The notes beneath the pieces were generated by a model that ran no database searches, was not told where the DNA came from, and saw only the letters and a list, made by a program, of their open reading frames with translations. Both the position numbers and the translations under genes were made by a program. This document shows positions 50,554 to 59,477 of a stretch of 64,000 nt of DNA, piece after piece. The stretch's first letter is position 1. Each line of letters begins with the position of its first letter. The stretch comes from Candidatus Trichofilum aggregatum (GTDB lineage: Bacteria; Chloroflexota; Anaerolineae; Promineifilales; Promineifilaceae): positions 1 to 64,000 of the forward strand of contig JADJUV010000019.1 in the NCBI GenBank assembly GCA_016716885.1, read 5' to 3'.

Positions 50554-51476
50554 GGCCGGGTGGTTTTGGCCGGGGCGACAAAACAGATGGATTGTTCCGA
50601 GGACGCCTGGGCAATGAGCAACACACTGACCCCAATCTTAGCCATCGCCCTAAACGTCCGGGCGGCGATGCCGGGAACCCCCATCATGCCCCGCCCCTCG
50701 ACGGTGATCATGGCTAAATCTTTGATCGCCGTCACCGCCTTGATCGTCCCTTTGCCATTCATCCCATCGGCCACGATGACCGTGCCGGGATGTTGGGGGT
50801 GGAAGGTGTTTTTGATGCGGAGCGGGATGCCGTTTTCTACACAAGGGCGCATCGTCTTGGGATGGAGCACCTGCGCCCCAAAGTAAGCCAACTCCGACAC
50901 CTCGCGGAAACTCAGCGCGGGGATGGATTGGGCGTTGGCGACCAGACGGGGATCGGCGGTCATCACCCCGTCCACATCGGTCCAAATCCACACTTCTTTG
51001 GCCTGGAGTGCCTGCCCCAAAATGGCCCCGCTGTAATCGGAGCCGCCCCGTCCTAAAGTGGTCGTGACACCCTCTTCCGTTGCCCCGATAAAACCAGTAA
51101 CGATGGGAATGGCGTTGTTTTGCAACAGCGGCCGCAACCGTTCTGCCGTTTTGGGCACGGTCAAATGAAACAGGGGCGCGGCCGCGACAAAATTGTTATC
51201 CGTTACAATCAGTTCGGTGGCGTCAATCGCTTCAGCCGGTTGCCCGACCTGGCGCAAGTAGGCCGCCAGGATACGCATCGCCATCTGCTCCCCCATGCCG
51301 CCGATGGCATCCAGGGCACGGGGGGATAGTTCACCTAACACATGGACGGCTTCACACAAGGCCCCATAATGGTTGATGAACCGTTGATTTTCGGCCAGCA
51401 CAGCCTGCCGTTCCCCTTCGGGGTTGAGCAGGTTGTCAATGGTTTCAAAATGGATCTGGCGCAATTGAGCCGCCAC
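50547..51476 (-). CDS. lysC: Aspartate kinase, middle part (second frame)
   Basis: From VAAQLRQIHFETIDNLL to ASSEQSICFVAPAK. It contains the substrate-binding core: VTGFIGATEEGVTTTLGRGGSDYSGAILGQAL, WTDVDGVMTADPRLV, ELAYFGAQVLHPKTMRPC, IPLRIKNTF, and the first ACT domain AMITVEGRGMMGVPGIAARTFRAMAKIGVSVLLIAQASSEQSI. Both ends are single-base frame breaks. Commits aspartate to lysine, methionine and threonine synthesis. Confidence 0.9.
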   Translation of the reverse strand: MAAQLRQIHFETIDNLLNPEGERQAVLAENQRFINHYGALCEAVHVLGELSPRALDAIGGMGEQMAMRILAAYLRQVGQPAEAIDATELIVTDNNFVAAAPLFHLTVPKTAERLRPLLQNNAIPIVTGFIGATEEGVTTTLGRGGSDYSGAILGQALQAKEVWIWTDVDGVMTADPRLVANAQSIPALSFREVSELAYFGAQVLHPKTMRPCVENGIPLRIKNTFHPQHPGTVIVADGMNGKGTIKAVTAIKDLAMITVEGRGMMGVPGIAARTFRAMAKIGVSVLLIAQASSEQSICFVAPAKTTRPW

Positions 51477-51685
51477 TTTTTGTAGGTTTCGGCATCGCCC
51501 GCGGCCGCGCTGTTGGCCCCATTGAGCAATAAATCCGTTACCTTCACCGGCTTCGACCCCATCGCCGAAGCCACGACGACCACGTCTCCCCATTCTTCTT
51601 TACACTGTCGAATCAGATCGGCGGTTTGCCGGATTGCGGCCGCGTTGCCCACCGAAGTCCCGCCGAATTTCATTACCAACGTCAT
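51335..51685 (-). CDS. lysC: Aspartate kinase, N-terminal part (first frame)
   Basis: MTLVMKFGGTSVGNA is the diagnostic start (K-F-G-G-T-S), followed by VVVVASAMG. The frame fails at about 51476-51481, where one base is missing from AAAAAGTGG (GG expected), giving KKVAAQLRQ in the next part. The complete gene 50203-51685 is 1483 bases; two restored bases give 495 codons. It lies 80 bases downstream of the cystathionine gamma-synthase gene and probably shares its riboswitch. Confidence 0.9.
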   Translation of the reverse strand: MTLVMKFGGTSVGNAAAIRQTADLIRQCKEEWGDVVVVASAMGSKPVKVTDLLLNGANSAAAGDAETYKKWRLNCARSILKPLTTCSTPKGNGRLCWPKINGSSTIMGPCVKPSMC

Positions 51686-51765
51686 ACCATACTCCTACAT
51701 GGACGATTGTAGATTTACGATTGACGAGAAGACACGCAGCTTCTAATCGTAAATCGTGGTCAAAA

Positions 51766-53040
51766 TCAAATCTGGGCTAAAGCTTGCTCCAGATCAGCCA
51801 GTATATCATCCCCATCTTCGATGCCAATGGCAAAACGCACCAAATTATCCCGCACCCCTATGGTCAATCTTTCCTCAGTCGAAAGCTCGTAGTAGGACAT
51901 GAGGGCCGGCTGTTCGATGAGACTCTCGACCCCGCCCAGGCTGGGCGCAATGAGGGGGATGGTCACAGCATCAATGAAGCGACTGGTGGTGGTTAACGGG
52001 TCTTGCCCGGCCAATGGTTTCACCGTGAAGCTAACGACGCCGCCAAAACCGCTCATCTGCCGTACCGCTACCGCATGGTCAGGATGGGACACCAGACCGG
52101 GATACCACACCTGTTCGATTTTGGGGTGGGCTTCCAGGTATTCAGCCACTTGTTGGGCGGTGGCGTTTTGTTGGCGTACCCGCAGGGCTAATGTTTTGAG
52201 ACCCCGTTCTAGCAACGCGGCCGCGTGCGGGTCCAACACCCCGCCCAACATCCCCTGGCTCTGGCGCAGGGCATGAATCAACCCGGCCTCACCTACCGCC
52301 ACCCCGGCCATGATGTCATTGTGGCCGCTGAGGTATTTGGTGGCGCTGTGAATCACCAGATCAATGCCATAATCGAGCGGCCGCACATTAATGGGGGTGG
52401 CAAAGGTGGCATCAATTAACGTCTTCACCCGGTGTCGGCGGGCCAGTTTAGCCAGCCGCTCCAGGTCTACCACCCGCAGATACGGGTTGGTGGGGCTTTC
52501 GCTGATGATCAGGCGGGTGTTGGGCTGAATAGCCTGCTCCATGGCGCCATAATCACCCATGGGAACCTGGGTGGTTTCAATCCCAAAGCGGCGCAGGAAG
52601 GTGTTACAGAATTGGCGCGTTTTGCGGTAACAATCATCGGTAAAAATAACATGCGCCCCGGCAGGCAAAATCGAAAGCAGCACATTCGTCACCGCCGCCA
52701 TGCCCGTCGGGAACAGCAGCGCATCCCCCCCATTCTCCAACGCCGCAATCCGTTTCTCGACGGAACGCACCGTGGGATTGCCGTAACGGCCATATTCGCC
52801 CCGCTCGGCCATCGCCGGGTCGCCACCCCATAACTTGGCTTCCATGAAAGCGCACAGGTCGGCCGTATTCTTGAAGGTGTAGGTAGCCGTCTGCACGATG
52901 GGGGTGATCAGGGCGTGGTGGGGTTGGGCTTGGCGGGCCGGCCGGTTGCCATGTACGGCGCGGGTAAGGGGGGAATGCGGCCGCAGGCTCCCAGCGGTGA
53001 TCAGTTCCACGGGTTGGGTCGTTTCAGTCACGGTAGTCAT
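51766..53040 (-). CDS. Cystathionine gamma-synthase / Cys-Met metabolism PLP enzyme
   Basis: 424 residues. Fold-type I PLP enzyme with YGRYGNPTVRSVEKRIAALENG, FPTGMAAVTNVLLSILP, SESPTNPYLRVVDL, the PLP lysine in HSATKYLSGHNDIMAG, and the C-terminal SLGGVESLIEQPALMSYYELS. This pattern fits cystathionine gamma-synthase (MetB) or O-acylhomoserine sulfhydrylase; the SAM-I riboswitch upstream supports a methionine-synthesis role. The ATG follows AGGAGCAGGAG. A 35-residue N-terminal extension precedes the ALITPIVQTATYTF start of the fold. Confidence 0.9.
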   Translation of the reverse strand: MTTVTETTQPVELITAGSLRPHSPLTRAVHGNRPARQAQPHHALITPIVQTATYTFKNTADLCAFMEAKLWGGDPAMAERGEYGRYGNPTVRSVEKRIAALENGGDALLFPTGMAAVTNVLLSILPAGAHVIFTDDCYRKTRQFCNTFLRRFGIETTQVPMGDYGAMEQAIQPNTRLIISESPTNPYLRVVDLERLAKLARRHRVKTLIDATFATPINVRPLDYGIDLVIHSATKYLSGHNDIMAGVAVGEAGLIHALRQSQGMLGGVLDPHAAALLERGLKTLALRVRQQNATAQQVAEYLEAHPKIEQVWYPGLVSHPDHAVAVRQMSGFGGVVSFTVKPLAGQDPLTTTSRFIDAVTIPLIAPSLGGVESLIEQPALMSYYELSTEERLTIGVRDNLVRFAIGIEDGDDILADLEQALAQI

Positions 53041-53181
53041 CTCCTGCTCCTTGAGTCAGCATAGGGAGATGGTTAGCCAGAGAAGGAAGTATTGGCATTA
53101 GGTGTATTAGTTATTGGCTGTCCGCAACAACCTGGGCGAATACACCAATGCACCAATAACCACGTCCATGCTGAAGGAGGC

Positions 53182-53364
53182 AAAAAAAACGCCTCTTCCA
53201 GAGTTTCAGAAGAGGCGCGTTAGACACAAACAAGCGTGTTCGTCTTCCTCATCTTTCAGGCTTATACCCTTGCGGATATTACCTGCCGGAATTAGCACCA
53301 TTTCCCTTGTGGGCGGTTGCTGAGGTTTCATCGGGCCGTTCCCTCAACCTCTCTGGATAAGAAT
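53182..53364 (-). promoter_or_regulatory. SAM-I (S-box) riboswitch with terminator
   Basis: On the minus strand the classic S-box appears from 53364 to about 53243: CTTATCCAGAGAGG, TGAGGGAACGGCCCGATGAAACC, TCAGCAACC, GGTGCTAATTCC, a variable hairpin, and GAAAGATGAGGAAG closing P1. It is followed by the terminator CGCCTCTT..AAGAGGCG (53190-53217) and U8 (53182-53189). The gene start is 140 bases downstream. High SAM should fold the aptamer and let the terminator form, switching off the cystathionine gamma-synthase and lysC genes. Confidence 0.95.
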
Positions 53365-53382
53365 CTCACAACTATGCGGTTT

Positions 53383-54192
53383 TTAATGGTTCCGTTGCCG
53401 GAATTGGGTGGAACTATAACAAAGGCGCGGGTTGTTGGTTGGGAGGGCCCCGTGCGGCCGCGGGGGTGGTGGCGGGGGGGCGCCTGTGGCAACAGAACCC
53501 GGTGGGAAGGATTGGGACTTGTCAAAAGGCCCCTCACTGCTTTTGCTTTTGGTGCTGTTGGCGTGGGCCAGGATGGACATGGCCCCACTGCGGGCATGGT
53601 CGCCGTGGGTTCCCAACATAGCGGCCAGTTCGTCTACGCGGTCGGAGCGACTGAGGGCACGGACATGGGTGATGGTGCGGCCGCTACTTAACCCTTTGCT
53701 CACGTGGAAATGCACATCACCATATCCGGCTAGTTGGGGCAGGTGGGTGACAACGATAACCTGATGCCCCCCATGAGCGGCTAGCCCCCACAGTTTGCGC
53801 CCCACCGTATCACCGACGCGGCCGCCAATCCCTTGATCAATTTCGTCAAAAATGAGGGTGGGGGTGCTGTCTACCTGGGCCAGCACTGTTTTGAGGGAGA
53901 GCATGAGCCGGGCCGTTTCACCGCCGCTGGCAACTTTGACCATGGGTTTGACCGGTTCGCCGGGGTTGGCCGAGACATAAAACTCAGCCTGGTCAATGCC
54001 ACTGTCATCAAAAGCAAACCGTTCGTCCCCCACGTAAACGCCATCTTTGGCTGGGGTGCGCTGGAAATTGACCTCAAACCTTGCCCCTTCCATTTGCAGG
54101 TCGGCGAGTTGCTGAACGACACCCTGACCGAGCGTTTGTGCGGCCGCGTGCCGTTTCTGTGACAACGCTTCAGCCATTTTGCCCAATTTGGC
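53383..54192 (-). CDS. recN: DNA repair protein RecN, C-terminal part
   Basis: From AKLGKMAEALSQKRHAAAQTLG onward. It contains the ABC signature KVASGGETARLMLSLK, Walker B PTLIFDEIDQGIGG, VGRKLWGLAAHGGHQVIVVTHLPQLAGYGD with the H-loop, and the RVDELAAMLGTHGDHARSGA end typical of RecN. The last 45 residues (proline-rich, PPPPPPRPHG) do not look like RecN and may be a further frame slip or a repeat-derived tail. Joins the N-terminal part near 54192 through one extra base (CC for C). Holds broken DNA ends together in recombination repair. Confidence 0.88.
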   Translation of the reverse strand, partial: AKLGKMAEALSQKRHAAAQTLGQGVVQQLADLQMEGARFEVNFQRTPAKDGVYVGDERFAFDDSGIDQAEFYVSANPGEPVKPMVKVASGGETARLMLSLKTVLAQVDSTPTLIFDEIDQGIGGRVGDTVGRKLWGLAAHGGHQVIVVTHLPQLAGYGDVHFHVSKGLSSGRTITHVRALSRSDRVDELAAMLGTHGDHARSGAMSILAHANSTKSKSSEGPFDKSQSFPPGSVATGAPPPPPPRPHGALPTNNPRLCYSSTQFRQRNH

Positions 54193-55273
54193 GCAGGTAT
54201 TTCTCCTGTGCCTGCTCCAATTCAGCGATGCGCTCTTCACTATTGGCGAGGGTGGTAAGTTCGGACGCGGCCGCGTGCCGGGTCTGTAAAATCGCCGCCA
54301 CATCATCCCCATATTTGCGCTTGAGCCGGTTCATCAGTTCCAGCCGTTCCTCTACAAACGTGGCCCGGCTGGCATCAAACTCCAGGCCATCCTGATAACG
54401 CTGTAAATCGCTGGCTACATCCTGAAACTCAGACATAAGCCCTTGTAAACGGGGTAGTAGGATGGCCTGAGCTTCATCTAAACGCACCAGTTGTCCCATA
54501 GCCCGCTCGGCCTGACTCAACATATCGGTTACAGAAGGGGCATCCACATCCGCTCCCAAAAACAGGGCCAGCAGTTCGGCGACCAGTTGGTTAAGCTGTT
54601 CCATATTGCCCAACCGTTTCCGTTCTGTTTTGAGTTCATCTTCTTCGCCGGGAAGGAGTTTGGCCGCGTCAATCTCCTCAATTTGGAATTTGAGCATGTC
54701 CATGCGCTGGGCCATGAGCTTTTCGTTTTGGCGCAGGTCGGAGAGTTCACGCTGGATTTTGCGGTAGGCGCTCACTTCAGCGGCCACGGCCCGTTGTTCG
54801 GGCACAAGATTCGCGTAGGCATCGAGCAGAGGTAAGTGGGATTTGGGCTTGAGCAGAGAAAGATGTTCGCCTTGACCATGAATATCAATCAGGCTCTCAC
54901 CGATTTGCCGCAGTAAGGTGAGGGCTACGGCCCGGCCATTAACCCGGCAAATGTTGCGCCCGTTTTGCCGCAATTCACGGGCCAGCAGGATTTCTTCGTC
55001 GCTTTCTCCCTCCAGACCTTCGCTGGTTAATAGGGGGATGACGGCCTGGCGGACATGGGATTCCAGGTGAAACCGGGCTTCGACATACGCTTGCTCGGCT
55101 CCGGCGCGCACCATGGTGGTATCGGCGCGGCCGCCCAGAATAAGCATCACGGCATCGAGAATGATGGATTTGCCCGCGCCGGTTTCACCAGTGAGGACGT
55201 TGAAACCGGGGGCAATACGCAGATTGAGTTCGTCTATGATGGCGAAGTCACGGATGGTGAGTTCGGTAAGCAT
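54170..55273 (-). CDS. recN: DNA repair protein RecN, N-terminal part
   Basis: LTELTIRDFAIIDELNLRIAPGFNVLTGETGAGKSIILDAV is the RecN start with Walker A. AELRQNGRNICRVNGRAV-like sequence, IDIHGQGEHLSLL and the long coiled-coil region (about 150-350) follow. The frame ends LRQIGQNG at 54170; with one base removed near 54192 it continues into the C-terminal part, and the combined span 53383-55273 is one modulo three in length. The SAM riboswitch lies beyond its 3' end and is transcribed away from it in the same direction. Confidence 0.92.
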   Translation of the reverse strand: MLTELTIRDFAIIDELNLRIAPGFNVLTGETGAGKSIILDAVMLILGGRADTTMVRAGAEQAYVEARFHLESHVRQAVIPLLTSEGLEGESDEEILLARELRQNGRNICRVNGRAVALTLLRQIGESLIDIHGQGEHLSLLKPKSHLPLLDAYANLVPEQRAVAAEVSAYRKIQRELSDLRQNEKLMAQRMDMLKFQIEEIDAAKLLPGEEDELKTERKRLGNMEQLNQLVAELLALFLGADVDAPSVTDMLSQAERAMGQLVRLDEAQAILLPRLQGLMSEFQDVASDLQRYQDGLEFDASRATFVEERLELMNRLKRKYGDDVAAILQTRHAAASELTTLANSEERIAELEQAQEKYLRQIGQNG

Positions 55274-55322
55274 GGGCGGGTTGGGGGGTGAAAAGGGAAA
55301 AGTGATAAATGATGCGTCTAAT

Positions 55323-55423
55323 GACTCGACATTGGCGTTTTTTGTGCTGACCTCTGGAGACTAAAAGACTGAGAGATTAAGAGATGTCCAGAGGTCGTCT
55401 AAATTTTTGCCAGAGTCGAATAA
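55323..55423. repeat. ~95-bp dispersed repeat, inverted copy
   Basis: GACTCGACATTGGCGTTTTTTG, CCTCTGGAGACT..AGAGATGTCCAGAGG and GCCAGAGTCGAATAA. It fills a third of the 300-base gap 55274-55573; the remainder has a weak CGCCAAGACGCAACGA repeat and a TAAAGCCTCGACTTCGGA remnant. Confidence 0.8.
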
Positions 55424-55573
55424 TGAAAGAGTTCACTGAAAAAAGAAGATTGTTCACCGCCAAGACGCAACGATCACAAAGATTTTTTCTGGACTTGCTG
55501 TTCTTGGCGCATTTGGCATCTTAAGCGATCCTGTGTGTTCTGGGAACCGGCTAAAGCCTCGACTTCGGATGAG

Positions 55574-56470
55574 TTAACGAACCTGGTAAAAGGCGGAACC
55601 AGCGGCCAGGGCTACATAAATGATCCGCCAGATGAGACTAAAACCACCGAGAAAAGCGCCTTCAAAAGCCAGCGCCGCCAGGAGGGCGATGGCTGCCGGT
55701 AGCAGACCACCGATGACGACCGCGGCCGCGACGGTGTGAGGCAGGTAGCGGCCGCGACGACGACCCGTTAGCTGGAAGGCCACGCGGCCAATGAGTGTGC
55801 CCGCCCCAGCCGCCAGGAATATGGTAAACCAGCCGATGAACGGCACGATGAATCCCCCAATACCGGCTAAAACAGCACTACCGATGAAGGCCAGACCATA
55901 ATGAATGAATTCGGCGTTGAAGAAGATCTCTTGGGCTTCGTAAATGCAGGTGTTACAGCGCCAGCCTACCGGGGTGTGGCGAGCGCAACGGCTACAGATT
56001 AATTTGCCACAACTATAACAGCGCAAATTGGTACGCACATCAGGATGGGTACTGCAAAAGAGCAGTAGCTCGTCCTCTGCGGCGGGTTTGGCTGACGCGG
56101 CCGCGGGTTGGCGAGTGAAGGGTGTTGGCGCGGGCGGCAGAGATGTGGCGGTTGGTTTGGGGATTGTGGGCTGAGGGTGGGGTGGGGCCAGGGTAACAAC
56201 TGGCGCGGGATCAAGGCCGTTGTCCAGGTCGTTGAGCGCCTGAACCACCGTCTCATGGCCGGGGGCCACGGCCAGGGCCTGTTGATAGGCTGACCGTTTA
56301 TCATCCGGCTCTGTGGATACTTCAGCCAGACCAATCCAGGCTTCGGCTACCTGGGGGAATTCGTCAATGATTTGGCGGTAGAGCTGCTCGGCGGCGGTGC
56401 GTTTGTTCGCGGCCGCAGTCTGACTCGCCTGTCGTAGTAATGCCCGCGCACGGGGTGGAATAGGTGACAT
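55574..56470 (-). CDS. TPR / B-box-like zinc finger membrane protein
   Basis: 298 residues. Residues 1-80 form a TPR-like pair (AAEQLYRQIIDEFPQVAEAWIGLAEV, KRSAYQQALAVAPGHETVVQAL), then a proline-rich spacer (90-130). A zinc-binding module follows with CSTHPDVRTNLRCYSCGKLICSRCARHTPVGWRC and a further Cys pair, close to the bacterial B-box type. Residues about 185-298 hold four membrane helices. The zinc domain probably faces the cytoplasm and mediates protein contacts. Its gene is 12 bases from nadK on the same strand. Function unknown. Confidence 0.8.
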   Translation of the reverse strand: MSPIPPRARALLRQASQTAAANKRTAAEQLYRQIIDEFPQVAEAWIGLAEVSTEPDDKRSAYQQALAVAPGHETVVQALNDLDNGLDPAPVVTLAPPHPQPTIPKPTATSLPPAPTPFTRQPAAASAKPAAEDELLLFCSTHPDVRTNLRCYSCGKLICSRCARHTPVGWRCNTCIYEAQEIFFNAEFIHYGLAFIGSAVLAGIGGFIVPFIGWFTIFLAAGAGTLIGRVAFQLTGRRRGRYLPHTVAAAVVIGGLLPAAIALLAALAFEGAFLGGFSLIWRIIYVALAAGSAFYQVR

Positions 56471-56481
56471 TTAGCTTCCTT

Positions 56482-57315
56482 TTATTCTTTACTCAATCCA
56501 AGCCTCTGCATGAGGCGATCATAAAAATAACCTGAACTGCCCATGCGGGCAAAGTGACTTTCTAGCGCATGCTTCTGAATGAGGATACGGTCCCCATCCT
56601 GAAGCGGAACCGTATCTTGCCCATCGGCCGTGAGATTGGCTTCATGATCCATGTGAACTTCGATGATCGCGGCCGCGTCTTGGGGCAAAATCAAGGCCCG
56701 GTTTAAACCCAGGTGGGGAGCCACGGGGATGACCAGGTAGTTGGGCAAACCCGGCGGTAGAATCGGCCCCCCGGCGGCCATTGCGTAAGCGGTTGATCCC
56801 GTGGGGGTGGCGATAATCAACCCATCAGCCGAGTAGGTGGTGACATGGTCCCCATCCACGTACATTTTGAGATAGATGACGCGGGCCTGGTTGCCCCGCC
56901 CGATGACAAATTCATTGAGTGCCATATAGTGGCCCAATGTTTGTCCCTCACGTTGCCAGGTTGCCTGGAGCATGAGCCGTTTTTCGAGCCAATATTCCCC
57001 GGCCAGCACACAAGCCAGTTTGGTTTGCCATTCGTTGGGGCTGACTTCGCTGAGGAAGCCCAGTTTGCCCAGATTAATGGTGAAGAGGGGAATCTGCCAC
57101 GCGGCCGCGGAGCGAGCCGCCCGCAAAATAGAGCCATCCCCCCCCAGTACAATGAGTAAATCCATCTCGCCGTTTAGCATCTCCTGTACATTGTTGTCCC
57201 AGGTAGACCCCAACCACACCGTAATTCTTTGGGCCTCTAACCAGGCTTTAATCTCCTGGGCGAGTGGTTGGGAACGAGGAATTTGGGGATGCTGGAGAAT
57301 GGCGATGGTAGGCAT
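56482..57315 (-). CDS. nadK: NAD kinase
   Basis: 277 residues. The catalytic GGDGS is in IVLGGDGSILRAAR, followed by FTINLGKLGFLSEV, the NE motif in HYMALNEFVIGRG, STYSADGLI-type Asp (TTYSADGLIIATPTGSTAYAMAAGGPI), and the C-terminal DGQDTVPLQDGDRILI. It phosphorylates NAD to NADP. The ATG at 57315 (PTIAILQHPQIP) suits the first strand better than the in-frame 57333. hisS ends 50 bases upstream on the same strand. Confidence 0.96.
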   Translation of the reverse strand: MPTIAILQHPQIPRSQPLAQEIKAWLEAQRITVWLGSTWDNNVQEMLNGEMDLLIVLGGDGSILRAARSAAAWQIPLFTINLGKLGFLSEVSPNEWQTKLACVLAGEYWLEKRLMLQATWQREGQTLGHYMALNEFVIGRGNQARVIYLKMYVDGDHVTTYSADGLIIATPTGSTAYAMAAGGPILPPGLPNYLVIPVAPHLGLNRALILPQDAAAIIEVHMDHEANLTADGQDTVPLQDGDRILIQKHALESHFARMGSSGYFYDRLMQRLGLSKE

Positions 57316-57365
57316 GGCAATAGTGAACCGCAAACAGCAGACAGGTTCGATGACAGGTTAATGGT

Positions 57366-58649
57366 TTACGACGCAGGGTTGACGCGCTGGGAGACGTGGC
57401 TGACACATTCGTTGAGGGGTACTAAAACCTGCTCACCACCCGTTAGCGGCCGCAACGCTACCATACCTTGTTCGAGTTCCCCTTCGCCCACCAGTACTAC
57501 CAGTTTGATGGCGTGTTTATTGGCTTCGCGCAGTTGGCTCTTGAGGCTACGTTTTTCGCGGGCGAAGGCCAGGCGGGTAGCGATGTGGGCCTGGCGTAGC
57601 TGATAGGTGAGTTTGACGGCTTCTAGTTTGGTGCGGCCGCCAAAGTGGACGACCATGACCTCAGGTTGCGGCGCGGCCGCGGGCTGAACCCCCTGCTCCT
57701 TCAGGCTGAGAATAATCCGTTCGATGCCACTGCCAAAACCGACCCCCGGCGTGGGTGGGCCACCCAGCGCTTCGGCCAGGATGTCATAACGACCACCGCC
57801 ACACACGGCCGCTTGCGCCCCAATGCCCTCGGCCCACACCTCAAATACCGTCTTGGTGTAATAATCAATGCCCCGTACCAGCCGGAAGTTAATCGTATAC
57901 GACTGATCCAGGGCATCAAGCAGGCCGCGCAAATCAGTAAAATGAGTGGCGCAATCCTCACACAGAAAATCGGCAATGTGGGGAGCGTGGGCCAGAACGA
58001 TTTCCATGCCTTTTTCTTTGCTATCCAAAATACGCAACGGATTGCGGCGTAATCGTTCCTGATCCACGGGAGCCAGTTTGTCCAGGTGGTCTTGCAGGTA
58101 GGTTCTCAGGGCCTCAATATAGGTGGGTTTGCAGATGGGGCAACCGGTACTGTTGAGCTGAAAGGTTAACCCTTTGAAACCGAGTTCCCGGTACAGACTC
58201 ATCGCCAGCATCATCACTTCCAGGTCAGCGGCGGGGTCAGATTCACCGATGATTTCAGCGTTGAATTGGTTATGCTGACGAAAGCGCCCGGCTTGCGGCC
58301 GCTCACGCCGGAACGCCGAGCCAACGGTGTAGAGCTTTACCGGTTGTACCCAGTTGCTCAGACCATTTTCCAGATACGCCCGCACAAATCCAGCTGTAAA
58401 CTCAGGTCGTAGGGTAATGCTTTCGCCTTCACCCTCTTCGATGGTATACATCTCTTTTTGCACAAAAAAGTCAGAGCCAGTGCCCACGCCCCGTTGATAT
58501 AAATCGGTGTTTTCGATGAGGGGGATATCAAAGCGCTCAAAACCAAACCGTTGAGCCAGTAACCGGGCTTGCCCCGTTACCAGGTCCCAATAAGGTTGAT
58601 CTTCTGGCAACACATCCTGAAACCCCTGAAGACGTTGTATGGTAGTCAA
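57366..58649 (-). CDS. hisS: Histidine--tRNA ligase
   Basis: 427 residues, class II. Motif 1 region FERFDIPLIENTDLY; motif 2 LRPEFTAGFVRAYLENGLSN with SAFRRERPQAGRFRQHNQFNAEIIG; histidine-specific RGIDYYTKTVFEV; motif 3 AVCGGGRYDILAEALGG and GVGFGSGIERI; anticodon domain with VMVVHFGGRTKLEAVKLTYQLR. Starts with TTG at 58649, six bases after AGGAG, giving TTIQRLQGFQDVLPEDQ, the expected N-terminus; an upstream in-frame start at 58685 would add unrelated residues. Confidence 0.96.
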   Translation of the reverse strand: MTTIQRLQGFQDVLPEDQPYWDLVTGQARLLAQRFGFERFDIPLIENTDLYQRGVGTGSDFFVQKEMYTIEEGEGESITLRPEFTAGFVRAYLENGLSNWVQPVKLYTVGSAFRRERPQAGRFRQHNQFNAEIIGESDPAADLEVMMLAMSLYRELGFKGLTFQLNSTGCPICKPTYIEALRTYLQDHLDKLAPVDQERLRRNPLRILDSKEKGMEIVLAHAPHIADFLCEDCATHFTDLRGLLDALDQSYTINFRLVRGIDYYTKTVFEVWAEGIGAQAAVCGGGRYDILAEALGGPPTPGVGFGSGIERIILSLKEQGVQPAAAPQPEVMVVHFGGRTKLEAVKLTYQLRQAHIATRLAFAREKRSLKSQLREANKHAIKLVVLVGEGELEQGMVALRPLTGGEQVLVPLNECVSHVSQRVNPAS

Positions 58650-58675
58650 GAAAAACTCCTGAGAAGATAAGTAGC

Positions 58676-58741
58676 AAAGTGGCAAGTGGCAAAGTGGCGA
58701 GAGTTCCCAGAGTTCCCCTGAGTTCCTAGAGTTCCTCGCAT
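58676..58741. repeat. Simple repeats AAAGTGGC and GAGTTCCC
   Basis: GGCAAGTGGCAAAGTGGCGA then GAGTTCCCAGAGTTCCCCTGAGTTCC. Both units are those found inside the membrane protein gene at 6028-6297. The rest of the gap 58650-59011 contains only a weak CTCTGGA..TCCAGAG pair. Confidence 0.75.
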
Positions 58742-59011
58742 TTTTGCGCCCTGCTCAGGCTCAATTATAACCTTGTGTTGGGGAAAAGGCTGTCTTTGTC
58801 AGGAGTGAATAACTTGTTGCTTCGGGGCTTGCCCAGTTGGGGTAACCTCTGGAGTAGGATACAATCTTGGTAATGATTCAGTGTCCAGAGGGGCAAGTCA
58901 CTTGAGGAAATGGGTTTTCATGGGCTACTCTCTGGAGCAAGTGCTACGCACCTGAATAATTGCCCAGCTTTTCTGAAAAATTTACCCTGGAAGTGCATAA
59001 GGAGTTTACTG

Positions 59012-59368
59012 ATGAGCCAACCCACCAACCCTGGCGTACCACCTATGCCACAAAGCAAAAAAATCGCCATTGAAATCCCCAATAATCTTCAAGCTATTTA
59101 TGCCAATGTGGCTTTTATTACCCATACCATGTCTGAAGTGGTGTTAGATTTTGCCCAAATTTTGCCGCGTATGCCCAAGGGGTATGTGAATGCCCGTGTT
59201 ATTATGTCACCTTTACATGCCAAGCAGTTGCAGCAGGCACTGGGCCAGAGCATTGCCGCTTTTGAACAACAGTTTGGTGAGATAAAAGTCCCCAAGGCTC
59301 CCCATATTGCGGATTATTTGTTCCCACCCCCGGGACCGATTGATCCTGATAACACGCCTAACGCATAG
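59012..59368 (+). CDS. DUF3467 family protein
   Basis: 118 residues. IAIEIPNNLQAIYANVAFITHTMSEVVLDFAQILPRMPKGYVNARVIMSPLHAKQLQQAL is the DUF3467 signature: 'YAN ... E..LDF....P......R...SP.HAK.L...L'. Function unknown; small soluble protein. The ATG at 59012 has AAGGAG with ideal spacing, so the longer open frame from 58910 is not used. The translin gene follows 109 bases downstream. Confidence 0.9.
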   Translation: MSQPTNPGVPPMPQSKKIAIEIPNNLQAIYANVAFITHTMSEVVLDFAQILPRMPKGYVNARVIMSPLHAKQLQQALGQSIAAFEQQFGEIKVPKAPHIADYLFPPPGPIDPDNTPNA

Positions 59369-59477
59369 GTTTATTTGTTTTTGAGGGAAGCCGGTTCAAC
59401 CGTTTGTTGAGAGACCCAGGCTCAAAGACGCTGATTTTTGCTTTGCTCTTTGACCTTCGTCAATATGAGACCCCATT

